Origin: Anaerolineae bacterium
Lineage (GTDB): Bacteria; Chloroflexota; Anaerolineae; Aggregatilineales; Aggregatilineaceae
Direction of reading: 5' to 3'
DNA length: 64,000 nt
Assembly: GCA_027494015.1 (NCBI GenBank)
Contig: JAOSJP010000038.1
Location: 67,387 to 131,386 of the forward strand
Each line of letters opens with the position of its first letter. Positions within the stretch are counted from its first letter, which is position 1. The notes under the pieces are model-generated. The model was not told the DNA's origin, did not search any database, and saw nothing but the letters and a program-made list of their open reading frames with translations. Below are positions 26,708 through 34,291 of the stretch, one piece after another. Made by a program: the position numbers and the translations under genes.

Positions 26708-27219
26708 CAGCTATCCCTCGCCAATCTTGGCCGCCCTTGCCGTCAGGCATTCAGGTCCTGGGCCGGTCGCCGTTCGATCTCGTTTCCACACTGTGCTCCT
26801 AGCTTACAGGGTTGTGCGACGGGAAGCAAGTCCCCGGCAGGGCGATTGCAGCAAAGTCCGCCGCGCGCCAGCCTGCTCGTAGGGGTGCATCTGCTGTTGA
26901 TACGGTTGGCGAAATGCCTGCGCAGGGGTGCCCTGCAATACGCCCCTACGGACCCCGCGCCTGATCAAGGCGTTTTTGTAGGGGCGGGTTTGCAAACCCG
27001 CCCCTACGAAACCGGCGCGTGCTTAGTTCGCCAGCAGTATCGCTGTTGGGGACGAAATGCCTGAACCGCAGAGACGCAGAGGACGCGGAGAAGAACTGAC
27101 GCCCTCTGTGATCCATGTCTGCTCTGCGCTCTCTGCGCCTCGGCGGCGATGGGTGTGAGAGAAACCTGTCAGGTAGGGGCGCTGCTGTGCTGCGCCCAGG
27201 GCCAGGCGCAGGGAGCGCC
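26708..27219. other. Intergenic region with repeats, no gene seen
   Basis: The 512 bp between two minus-strand genes hold fragments of repeat arms (gcgcgccagcctgctcgtag), the family E palindrome (26978-27007), a cgcagagacgcagaggacgc stretch with a partly complementary gctctgcgctctctgcgcct, and a family B fragment (cctgtcaggtaggggcgctg). No frame has a convincing start or composition. Confidence 0.6.
26978..27007. repeat. 30-bp perfect palindrome, family E
   Basis: GTAGGGGCGGGTTT-GC-AAACCCGCCCCTAC; compare 13997, 30027 and 56637. Confidence 0.85.
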
Positions 27220-27792
27220 TCAGCGGGCGACGATGCCCAGCAGCGCGGCCATCGCCGCATAGCCGGGCCAGCCATCGCGCAGCCGTCCATAGGTCAGCTC
27301 ATCATACCAGCGGCCATCGGCCAGGGTGCTTTCGCGCTGGCGCGCCTCCAGCGCAAAGCCGACCTTCTCCATCTGGCGCACGACACGCGCGTTGAGGCTC
27401 ATCGTGCCCAGCCAGACCTTGCGCATATCAAGCCAGTCGAAGGCGTAATCTACAATGAGCAGCAGCGCGTCTGTGCCATAGCCGCCGCCCCAGTAGGCGC
27501 GCTCGCCGATCACCGCGCCCAGGTCGGCCACGCGGTGATGCTCCGACAGCCAGTTGATGCCAATGCTGCCGATGGGCGTGCCGTCTTTGGTCAGAATGCC
27601 GAACGCCATGCCTGTTTCATGGCGTTCAGAGCGGCACCACTCCTCGTACTCGCGCTCCAGGGTGGCCTTCGAGATGAGGAAGTGCTCCCCCATGCTGCCC
27701 CAGTAGCGCGACTCATTGTTCATCCAGTCGTGAGCGCGCGCTCTGAACCGCTCGCCAAATGGCACCAGGTCAACCAGCGTCCCGTAGAGCAT
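27220..27792 (-). CDS. GNAT N-acetyltransferase, RimJ/RimL-like (copy 1)
   Basis: 190 residues. The acetyl-CoA-binding motif A is AYWGGGYGTDALLLIVDYAF (about 105-125), followed by SLNARVVRQMEKVGFALEARQR, the usual RimJ/RimL end of the fold. The N-terminus LVDLVPFGERFRARAHDWMNNE is shared with three other genes here. Such enzymes acetylate protein N-termini or small molecules in the cytosol; the substrate is unknown. It is the last of three closely spaced copies (3 nt after copy 2), so it is likely cotranscribed with them. Confidence 0.9.
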   Translation of the reverse strand: MLYGTLVDLVPFGERFRARAHDWMNNESRYWGSMGEHFLISKATLEREYEEWCRSERHETGMAFGILTKDGTPIGSIGINWLSEHHRVADLGAVIGERAYWGGGYGTDALLLIVDYAFDWLDMRKVWLGTMSLNARVVRQMEKVGFALEARQRESTLADGRWYDELTYGRLRDGWPGYAAMAALLGIVAR

Positions 27793-27795
27793 CGC

Positions 27796-28374
27796 TCACC
27801 CCTTCGCCCGCAGCCCCAGCCGCTCCACGAGGGCCTCGCGGCCCGGCCACTCTTCGCGCAGCAGCCCGTAGAAGAGCAGGTCGTGCCACGCGCCGTCGGC
27901 CAGCGTCGCCCGGCGCTGGCGCGCTTCCAGGGCGAAGCCGACCTTCTGCATCTGGCGCATCACGCGCGCGTTGAGGCTCATCGTCACCAGCCACAGCCGG
28001 CGCAAATCCAGCCAGTCGAAGGCGTAGTCCACCACGAGCAACAGCGCATCGGTGCCATAGCCGCCGCCCCAGTACTGCGGCTCGCCGATCTGCACGCCCA
28101 GGATAGCCAGGCGCAGGTGTGGCTTGATGTCGCCGACGACAAAGACGCCGATGGGCGTGCCGTCTTTCGCCTGGATGCCAAACCCGCTGTGAATCTCCTG
28201 ATCTGTACGCGCAGCGCGCTCTTCCTGGCGGCGCTTGACCACCGTCTGTGACACAAACTGGCGGTCGCCCGCATCGCCCCAGAACGCCGCCTCTCCGTTC
28301 TCCCAACGATGCTCCAGCGCCGCGAAACGGTCGCCGAGCGGCACCAGGTCTACGAGCAATCCCTCGAGCGTCAT
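27796..28374 (-). CDS. GNAT N-acetyltransferase, RimJ/RimL-like (copy 2)
   Basis: 192 residues from ATG 28374, preferred over GTG 28380 because its paralogues start at the same point (MTLEGLLVDLVPLG) and GAGGTGGGG lies just upstream. It keeps motif A (QYWGGGYGTDALLLVVDYAF) and SLNARVMRQMQKVGFALEARQR. It lies 7 nt after the stop of copy 3. Divergence from copies 1 and 3 is mostly in residues 20-70, the likely substrate-facing part. Confidence 0.9.
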   Translation of the reverse strand: MTLEGLLVDLVPLGDRFAALEHRWENGEAAFWGDAGDRQFVSQTVVKRRQEERAARTDQEIHSGFGIQAKDGTPIGVFVVGDIKPHLRLAILGVQIGEPQYWGGGYGTDALLLVVDYAFDWLDLRRLWLVTMSLNARVMRQMQKVGFALEARQRRATLADGAWHDLLFYGLLREEWPGREALVERLGLRAKG

Positions 28375-28381
28375 CCCCACC

Positions 28382-28990
28382 TCATTTCGCGCCGGACTCC
28401 AGCGCGGCGGCCCGCTCGCGCAGGCCCAGTTGCTCGACCAGCGCCGCGCGGCCCGCCCATTCCTCGCGCAGCAGCCCGTAGGCCAGCCAGTCGTACCACA
28501 CGCCGTCGGCCAATGCGCTCTGGCGCTGGCGCACTTCCAGCCGGAAGCCGGCCTTCTCCATCTGGCGCATGACGCGGGCGTTCATGCTGGTCGTCATCAG
28601 CCATGCCTTGCGCGCGTCGAGCCAGTCGAAGGTGTAGTCCAGCAGCAGGAGCAGGGCGTCGGTGCCGTAGCCGCCGCCCCAGTATTCCGGCTCGCCGATC
28701 TTGGCCCCAAGCATAGCCACACGGTGATGCGCCGACAGCCAGTTGATGCCAAAGTAGCCCAGCGGCTTGCCATCCTTCGTCTGCACGCCGAAGGCGACGC
28801 CGCTGTCGCCGCCCGCGCGCTCGCGCTCCTCGGCCCAGTGGGCGTGGCGCGCGACGATCATCGCCTGCGACATGAAATGGCGCTCGCCGCCGCCCGACCA
28901 GAAGCTGGCCTCGCTGTTCATCCAGCGGTGATCGAGGTCCAGGAACGCCTTGCCATAGGGCACCAGGTTCACTAACAGCCCTTCGAGCAT
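28382..28990 (-). CDS. GNAT N-acetyltransferase, RimJ/RimL-like (copy 3)
   Basis: 202 residues from ATG 28990 with GGAAAGGTGG upstream; the longer frame to 29026 would add 12 residues not shared by the paralogues. Motif A is EYWGGGYGTDALLLLLDYTF, then SMNARVMRQMEKAGFRLEVRQR. It is the first gene of the three-copy operon. A complete family A element begins 54 nt upstream, so the operon's promoter either lies within that element or transcription comes through it from copy 4. Confidence 0.9.
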   Translation of the reverse strand: MLEGLLVNLVPYGKAFLDLDHRWMNSEASFWSGGGERHFMSQAMIVARHAHWAEERERAGGDSGVAFGVQTKDGKPLGYFGINWLSAHHRVAMLGAKIGEPEYWGGGYGTDALLLLLDYTFDWLDARKAWLMTTSMNARVMRQMEKAGFRLEVRQRQSALADGVWYDWLAYGLLREEWAGRAALVEQLGLRERAAALESGAK

Positions 28991-29043
28991 CTCACGCCAC
29001 CTTTCCTGGGCGGCGGGCGCAGTCACCCTGCCGCATCGCCCGC

Positions 29044-29269
29044 TAGAGCCTGTTATGCACTTTACAACCCCTATCCCCCGGCTCCTTTCCCACCAGCAGC
29101 CTGGGGTGGTGCTCGGTTTTACCTCACCCCCGTCTCGGCGCTGACGCGCCTCGACTCCCCCTCTTCATGCATGGAGAGGGGGAAAGGCCGAGCGTGGCGA
29201 GGCCAGGGGGTGAGGTCAACGGAGCGCTTCTCTCCCTGGCCGAAGGCGCTGAATGCATAACACGCTCTA
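29044..29269. mobile_element. Family A MITE-like element, copy 1
   Basis: TA then GAGCCTGTTATG at the left; CATAACACGCTC then TA at the right; flanked by C and G so that the empty site would read CTAG. The core repeat (family C) is inside. The right-hand TA (29268-29269) is part of the TAG stop of the neighbouring GNAT gene. Length is 226 bp, longer than the 211-bp norm because the left arm differs. Confidence 0.85.
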
Positions 29270-29890
29270 GCCAGCGCCTTCTTTCTTCTCGTCCTTCTTC
29301 TCCGGCCTGGGCTTCGGCTCCAGGTCGCCCGGCTGCAAATCCAGCCCGGCGACCTTCGCCGCATAACCCGGCCATTCGCTGTCCAGCAGGCCGAACATCT
29401 CCATATCCACGTAATCGCCGTCCCAGCGAATGTGCTGGCGCAGCGTCCCTTCGTGGACGAACCCGGCGCGGCGCAGGTGATCGAGCCGGGCTTCGTCGAA
29501 GGGCAGCGCCACAGCATCCAGGCGGTGCAGGTTGCGCGTCTCGAAGCAGTAGCGCACCAGCATCAGCAGCGCGTCGAGCACTTCGTCGCTGCCTTCATAG
29601 CGGCTGTCGCCGGCGAAGAAGCGCGCCTCGGCCTTGCGCACGCGCGGCCATTCGTGGTCGAAGATCACCGCGCCAATGGGATCACCGTTCTTGGCCTGGA
29701 AGCCAATCAGCGCCCCGTGCTCGTCCTTTTCCATGCGCTCGATGTACTTCTTGACATCGTGCTCGGTGTGCGGCTCGCGGCGATCCCACAGGTGCGCGCG
29801 GAACCACGCTTCTTCGTTCATCCACGTTTCCAGATGAACGGCGAAATCGCCTTCAAACGGAACGAGGTCAACCAGAGTTCCCTCGATCAT
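29267..29890 (-). CDS. Divergent GNAT-family acetyltransferase (copy 4)
   Basis: 207 residues from ATG 29890 (MIEGTLVDLVPFEGDFAVHLETWMNEE), the same N-terminus as copies 1-3; AAGGAG lies about 12 nt upstream. The acetyl-CoA loop is altered: GDSRYEGSDEVLDALLML in place of YWGGGYGTDALLL, so cofactor binding may differ or be weak. The C-terminus is extended by a charged tail (LEPKPRPEKKDEKKEGAG). Its TAG stop is formed at the edge of the family A element. Confidence 0.85.
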   Translation of the reverse strand: MIEGTLVDLVPFEGDFAVHLETWMNEEAWFRAHLWDRREPHTEHDVKKYIERMEKDEHGALIGFQAKNGDPIGAVIFDHEWPRVRKAEARFFAGDSRYEGSDEVLDALLMLVRYCFETRNLHRLDAVALPFDEARLDHLRRAGFVHEGTLRQHIRWDGDYVDMEMFGLLDSEWPGYAAKVAGLDLQPGDLEPKPRPEKKDEKKEGAG

Positions 29891-30202
29891 GGTGTTGTCG
29901 CTGCTCCTTCTCGGTCTATCCACGACACAGGAACGGGTGCCGGGCCTCTGCCCGCCCAGGGCGCAGCAGAGCAGCGCCCCTGATGAGATCTGACATTCAA
30001 CACAGGTAACGCATACTGAGCGTCTTGTAGGGGAGGGTTTGCAAACCCTCCCCTACGGGCAGGTTACCGATCATGATCGTCAAATCACATCAGTTCACGA
30101 CAGCGCCCGGTGTGATGGTCCGCAGTCACCGGGGCAAGTGTTGACGAGACGCGCGGGTTTGTCAAGAGCGAGGGAACCCCGCCCAACGGTGCGGCCAGGC
30201 AA
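29891..30202. other. Intergenic region, no gene seen
   Basis: 312 bp holding a family B fragment (cagggcgcagcagagcagcg) and the family E palindrome at 30027. The remainder (about 30060-30200) shows nothing recognisable apart from ordinary GC-rich sequence. Confidence 0.6.
30027..30056. repeat. 30-bp perfect palindrome, family E
   Basis: GTAGGGGAGGGTTT-GC-AAACCCTCCCCTAC; a variant shared with 56637, with compensating changes in both arms relative to 13997 and 26978. Confidence 0.85.
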
Positions 30203-31111
30203 TCACCCCGGCTTGTGGGCGGCCAGCACGGACGGCACGGCGGGTTCGCGCCCGGCCAGGCGGTCGCGCAGCCCCAGCGCCCGTTCGCGCCAGCCAGCCC
30301 GGCGCGAGTCGCCTTCCACGATCAGGCCCGCCGCGCGCAGAAGGGCCTGCACAGCCTCTATTCCCTGCGCTGACGGGGCGAGCGCGTCCATCACGGCTAT
30401 CCAGCCACCGGGCCGCAGCGCGCCCAGCGCCGCGCTCAGGGTGCGCTGCTGCGCCGTCTCGTCGCCGAAGCGAGCCAGCCCGCCCTGCAAGATCACCCAG
30501 TCGAACGCTCCGCGCGCCAGCGGCAGCGCGTTCAGGTCGGCCTGCACGCGCAGGTAGCGGGCGATGGGGTAGACGCCCAGGCCGTAGCCCGGCCCGGCGC
30601 GCGCGTCGAGGGCCAGCGTGGTGTAGCCGGCCACGTCCAGCCCGTAAGCCAGCCAGCCCATCTCCACCCCGATGATCGCCGCCTCGCCCATCGGCCCGAC
30701 GGGAGGCGCGCCCTTGCGCAGCCGCACCTCCTCCAGAAAGCGCCACAGCAGCGCCGCCCCCGCCGCCTGCTGCGGCCAGTGGTCCAGCGGGTAGCCGGGC
30801 AGCCCCGTCTGCGGCAGCGCCTTGAATTCGCCTTCGTCCGGCACGGCCCAGCCCGCCCGCGCGCAGCGTTCCTCGTGCGCCTGGGACTCGGCGTCAACTG
30901 CTGCGCGCCGCTCGGCGGGCACCAGGCGCAGAATCCCGTCCTCGAAGGGATAGACGTGCGCCGCGTCAGCGGTGCAGCGCACGCTCCCCTCATCCAGGCG
31001 CAGCCGCGCGCCGTCCAGCGGGCAGACCAGCAGCGCCAGGTAATCGCGCCCCCGGCCTTTGAATGCCCCATTGATCGGGCGCATGTCACGGTTGTAGTGA
31101 AGGTCGGACAT
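30203..31111 (-). CDS. Methyltransferase-like protein with Trm112-like N-terminus
   Basis: 302 residues. The N-terminus (LALLVCPLDGARLRL... RCTADAAHVYPFEDGILRLV) resembles the Trm112/UPF0434 small zinc-ribbon fold, with only two of the usual Cys kept. A class I SAM-dependent fold follows, but motif I is degraded (IIGVEMGWLAYGLDVAGY instead of a Gly-rich DxGxGxG); later strands are typical (LPLARGAFDWVILQGGLAR, ALRPGGWIAVMDALAPS). It could be an active outlier or a non-catalytic partner. It is last of a three-gene run after a standard methyltransferase gene (60-nt gap). Confidence 0.75.
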   Translation of the reverse strand: MSDLHYNRDMRPINGAFKGRGRDYLALLVCPLDGARLRLDEGSVRCTADAAHVYPFEDGILRLVPAERRAAVDAESQAHEERCARAGWAVPDEGEFKALPQTGLPGYPLDHWPQQAAGAALLWRFLEEVRLRKGAPPVGPMGEAAIIGVEMGWLAYGLDVAGYTTLALDARAGPGYGLGVYPIARYLRVQADLNALPLARGAFDWVILQGGLARFGDETAQQRTLSAALGALRPGGWIAVMDALAPSAQGIEAVQALLRAAGLIVEGDSRRAGWRERALGLRDRLAGREPAVPSVLAAHKPG

Positions 31112-31171
31112 AAGGCGAGTGGCCTCGTCTCAGTGAGCAGTGGGTGGCTGTTGGTCGTTGGGCTGGGGCTG

Positions 31172-32050
31172 CTACGAACGGTGGCGCAGCACCATCAGGA
31201 AGTGATCGCCCCAGGCGCGCAGGCCGGGCCAGGTGCGCGTCCGCCGCTCCAGCGCCAGCCGGGTCTGTTGCGCGCCGTCAGCGCGATAGAGCGCGTGCAG
31301 ATGCACGGGCGGCAGCCACAGCGGGAAGGCCATCACCCGCTCGACGGTGAAATGCTCAGCGAAGGGCGCGGCGAACTCGCCCGGCGTGTAGAACTTCACC
31401 GGCGCGATCACGTCGCTCGCCCCGGCCCTGGACTCTGACCACGCGCACGAGCGGTTGAGCCGCTCTGCTCGCGCGCCGGGGCGCAGCCCGCGCAGCGCCT
31501 CGAACAGGCAGCGGCAGCTCATGACCGTCGCCACGAACGGCGCGCCCGGCGCGAGCAGGTCGTGCAGGCCGCGCGCCACGCCAGCCAGGTCCGGCTCGGT
31601 GTTGAGCGTGCCCAGGCTGGCGTAGGCCCCCTCAAAGGGGCCGCGCTCGTCCAGCTCCGCCAGTCGCCCGGCGGGCCGCACGCGAAACAGCGCCCCGCGC
31701 CCCAGTCCGTACCCGGCCAGCTTGGCCTGCGCCTGCCAGACCATGCCCGGACTCACATCAATGCCCAGCACGCTGTAACCATCCTGGGCCAGGCGCAGCG
31801 CCTCCTCGCCCGTGCCGCAGCCAATGTCCAGCAGCGCGGCACCGGGCGGCACCAGGCCGCGCACTACGTCCAGGTGTTCGGCGCGCAGCCAGCACAACAG
31901 CGCGTTGCCGGGCCGGCTGCCCGACGGCGCGCCGAAGCAGGCATCGTAGGTCTTGGCCGCCTGGTCGAAGCGCGCCTCCAGCGTCTTGTACTGCGCGGTC
32001 AGGTCAGCCGCCGACAGCGCTCCCTGACCGATCTCTGTCCCTTCAGCCAT
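31172..32050 (-). CDS. Class I SAM-dependent methyltransferase
   Basis: 292 residues from ATG 32050 (GGGGAG 4 nt upstream); GTG 32062 would add four residues. Motif I is ALLDIGCGTGEEALRLA, with acidic GIDVSPGMVWQAQ in motif II, and LRPAG-like later motifs. The first 45 residues contain AQYKTLEARFDQAAKTYDACF, the helix that covers the SAM pocket in many small-molecule methyltransferases. The substrate cannot be told. The start overlaps the end of the upstream small membrane protein gene by 8 nt. Confidence 0.88.
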   Translation of the reverse strand: MAEGTEIGQGALSAADLTAQYKTLEARFDQAAKTYDACFGAPSGSRPGNALLCWLRAEHLDVVRGLVPPGAALLDIGCGTGEEALRLAQDGYSVLGIDVSPGMVWQAQAKLAGYGLGRGALFRVRPAGRLAELDERGPFEGAYASLGTLNTEPDLAGVARGLHDLLAPGAPFVATVMSCRCLFEALRGLRPGARAERLNRSCAWSESRAGASDVIAPVKFYTPGEFAAPFAEHFTVERVMAFPLWLPPVHLHALYRADGAQQTRLALERRTRTWPGLRAWGDHFLMVLRHRS

Positions 32051-32327
32051 CTCTCTCCCCACGATCCGTGCGTTCGCTCAGTTCACCCCCAGCGGGCGGG
32101 GCCAGGGTCGGACGCCACACCGCCCACCACAGCGCGATCAGCGCCGTTCCCACCGCCGGGCCGAGGCCCATCGCGCAGAGCGCCCGCCCCGTCCCGGCCC
32201 AGCCCAACGCGCCCAGCAGGGCGTAGCTGGCTCCGGTCATCACGGCGAAGACGGCCAGCCACGCCAGGCCGAGCAGGCTTCCCCGCCGCCAGACATAGCC
32301 TCCCAATGGGTTCGCTGGTTCGCTCAT
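32043..32327 (-). CDS. Small two-helix membrane protein
   Basis: 94 residues from ATG 32327 (MSEPANPLGGYVWRRGSLL). The longer frame to 32468 runs back through the family D palindrome and is unlikely. Two hydrophobic helices (about 17-40 and 48-70) are followed by a charged tail. It is the first gene of a run with the two methyltransferases, with overlapping ends that suggest coupling. I do not recognise the family. Confidence 0.65.
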   Translation of the reverse strand: MSEPANPLGGYVWRRGSLLGLAWLAVFAVMTGASYALLGALGWAGTGRALCAMGLGPAVGTALIALWWAVWRPTLAPPAGGELSERTDRGERDG

Positions 32328-32361
32328 CGCATCCCCACCATGCCGCCAGCCAGCAGTCGTC

Positions 32362-32394
32362 AGACTTCCGAAGTTTTGGAAACTTCGGAAGTCT
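32362..32394. repeat. Palindrome, family D
   Basis: AGACTTCCGAAGTTTTGG and its inverted arm, followed by ctttgg. It lies between two minus-strand genes. Confidence 0.8.
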
Positions 32395-32412
32395 CTTTGG
32401 GCAAAGCGCCCT

Positions 32413-34014
32413 CTATCCCTCCAGCGGCCAGACCCACATCTCCGACCACAGGCAGTCGGTGCGCACATCCTCGTAATTGAGCAGCGTCACGCCCACGCGC
32501 CCCGCGCCGGACAGCGCCGTCTCCTGGGCGACCAGCGCGCCGTTGACGTACAGCGCCACGCGCTCGCCCTGCGCGATGACCAGCAGCTTCGTCCCTCTCG
32601 GCGCGACCAGCGGGCTGAGGTCGTAGACATTGGTCGTAAGCTGCGCGTCGCTCGCCTGAACCAGGCCGAACCCGCCGCCGCTGTCCACATAAGCCAGCGC
32701 CAGATTGCGCTCGTCCTGCCAGCGGAAGAACAGGCCGCAGCCCACGCTCTCGCCCGCCGTGCTGATCGCCACCCGCCCGCCCAGCACGAAATCGTCGTAT
32801 TGCGCCAGCTCGGTGCCAATTGGCTCGAAGCGCGCCGTGATGCCTGTGGCCGTCAGCGACCTCTCCAGCACGTACAGATCGCGCTCCGCCGCCGGCGCGA
32901 TGTGCCCCCCGCCGGCAAGCTCGGCGATGATCGTCGCCGGGTCGGGCGCGTCCCAGGTGGTCAGCGCCAGCGGCAGGCCGCGATAGGTGGAGCCGAGCCG
33001 GGTGGTGACGGCCACCCGGTCGAAGAGCACAGTCACTTCCTCGCCCGCGTCCTCGCCGCTGGCGACGAAGACGCCCACCGAGCCCGGCGTGGACAGCCGC
33101 TCGTCGGCCACCGTGCCCAGCAGCGCGCCGTTGGCGAAGAAGTCGAGGCGGCTGCCGCGCGCCATCACTGCCAGCATCCAGGGATCGGCGCTGCTGGCGA
33201 GGGGGTCGGCGGCAGCCCACGAGCGCAGCGCGTAGATGCCCGTCGCGTCCTCGTACAGCACGCGCCACTGCCCTTCTGTGTTGACCGCCAGGCGATAGAG
33301 GCGGGCCAGACCCGGCCCCTGGGCGCGGAACACCAGCCCGAACTCGGCATCGGGGGGCGCGCCGGACGCGCGCGCTTCTACCTCTATGTACAGGTCGGCT
33401 GCCAGCAACTCATCGGGTGGGATGGCCAGCAGCGTCTCGCCGGGCGCAGTGACGCGCAGGCGCAGGCGCTCCTGGGCCAACACCACCGGCTCGCCCGCCT
33501 CCGTCACCCAGGAGACATCGCCCTGGTCGAAGTTGCTGCGCAGCGCCACCGCCGCGAACCCAGGCGTGAGCGCCAGCTCGTAGGTGCCGGAGGTCGTGCC
33601 CGTTGCGCCCTGGTAGCGCAGCACGCGGGCGGTGTACGTGCCGTCGGCGGGCAGAGTCAGCGCCTCCAGCCCGGCATCGCGCATCAACGAGTCCAGGTCG
33701 TCGTTCTCGGCGACAGGCTCCCCGGCGGGGCCAGTGACCTGGATCACCGGGTCGAGGTCGCCTTCGACCGACCGCGCGATCAGCGAGACGATCTCGCCCG
33801 CTCGCCCTGCAAACGTCCAGTCGGCGGACGGCTGGCTGTCGCTCAGCACGCCGCGCACCGGCTCGAAGGGGAGCAGCGGCCCCGGTTCCTGGGCAAGCGC
33901 CGCCGGGCGCAGGCTGCCCGCCAGGGCCAGCAGCAGCGCCAGCGCCATTGCTTTCCACCCGCCGGGGCGCTTGCGCCACCGGCTCGCCTGCCATCGTCTC
34001 ACTGCCACAGACAC
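32413..34014 (-). CDS. Secreted protein with PPC-like and two concanavalin-like domains (paralogue 1)
   Basis: 533 residues from GTG 34014. A signal peptide with an Arg-rich start (MALALLLALAGSLRPAALAQ core) precedes a pre-peptidase C-terminal-like beta domain (WTFAGRAGEIVSLIARSVEGDLDPVIQV, ending YTARVLRYQGATGTTSGTYELAL). Two similar beta-sandwich regions follow, at about 170-330 and 360-530 (FGLVFRAQGPGLARLYRLAV... LDFFANGALLGTV; CGLFFRWQDERNLALAYVD... VALYVNGALVAQ). They resemble the DUF1080/concanavalin-type domains that bind glycans. It lacks the Thr-Pro linker of its neighbour at 34289. Extracellular binding role inferred; no catalytic residues recognised. Confidence 0.78.
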   Translation of the reverse strand: MSVAVRRWQASRWRKRPGGWKAMALALLLALAGSLRPAALAQEPGPLLPFEPVRGVLSDSQPSADWTFAGRAGEIVSLIARSVEGDLDPVIQVTGPAGEPVAENDDLDSLMRDAGLEALTLPADGTYTARVLRYQGATGTTSGTYELALTPGFAAVALRSNFDQGDVSWVTEAGEPVVLAQERLRLRVTAPGETLLAIPPDELLAADLYIEVEARASGAPPDAEFGLVFRAQGPGLARLYRLAVNTEGQWRVLYEDATGIYALRSWAAADPLASSADPWMLAVMARGSRLDFFANGALLGTVADERLSTPGSVGVFVASGEDAGEEVTVLFDRVAVTTRLGSTYRGLPLALTTWDAPDPATIIAELAGGGHIAPAAERDLYVLERSLTATGITARFEPIGTELAQYDDFVLGGRVAISTAGESVGCGLFFRWQDERNLALAYVDSGGGFGLVQASDAQLTTNVYDLSPLVAPRGTKLLVIAQGERVALYVNGALVAQETALSGAGRVGVTLLNYEDVRTDCLWSEMWVWPLEG

Positions 34015-34080
34015 TTGCTTTCGTCACCGGGCGCGGCCTGTTGCCCGCCCCAGGTCTTCACCAAGAACAACAACGGTCGC

Positions 34081-34291
34081 TAGAGCGTGTTATGCACTGA
34101 CGGCCCTGTCTTTCCCCAGCGGTTTTGGGTAGCTCCTGGTTGACCTCACCCCCGTCTCGGCGCTGGCGCGCCTCGACTCCCCCTCTCCATGCATGGAGAG
34201 GGGGAAAGGCCGAGCGCAGCGAGGCCAGGGGGTGAGGTCAACAGAGTGCCTCTCTCCCTTGTTGAAGGTACCAAGTTCATAATACGCTCTA
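34081..34291. mobile_element. Family A MITE-like element, copy 2
   Basis: 211 bp: TA-GAGCGTGTTATG at the left, CATAATACGCTC-TA at the right, flanked by C (34080) and G (34292). The right TA lies in the TAG stop of the secreted protein gene at 34289. The interior has the family C core and the arms ctgacggccctgtctttccc and cccttgttgaaggtaccaag. Confidence 0.9.
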
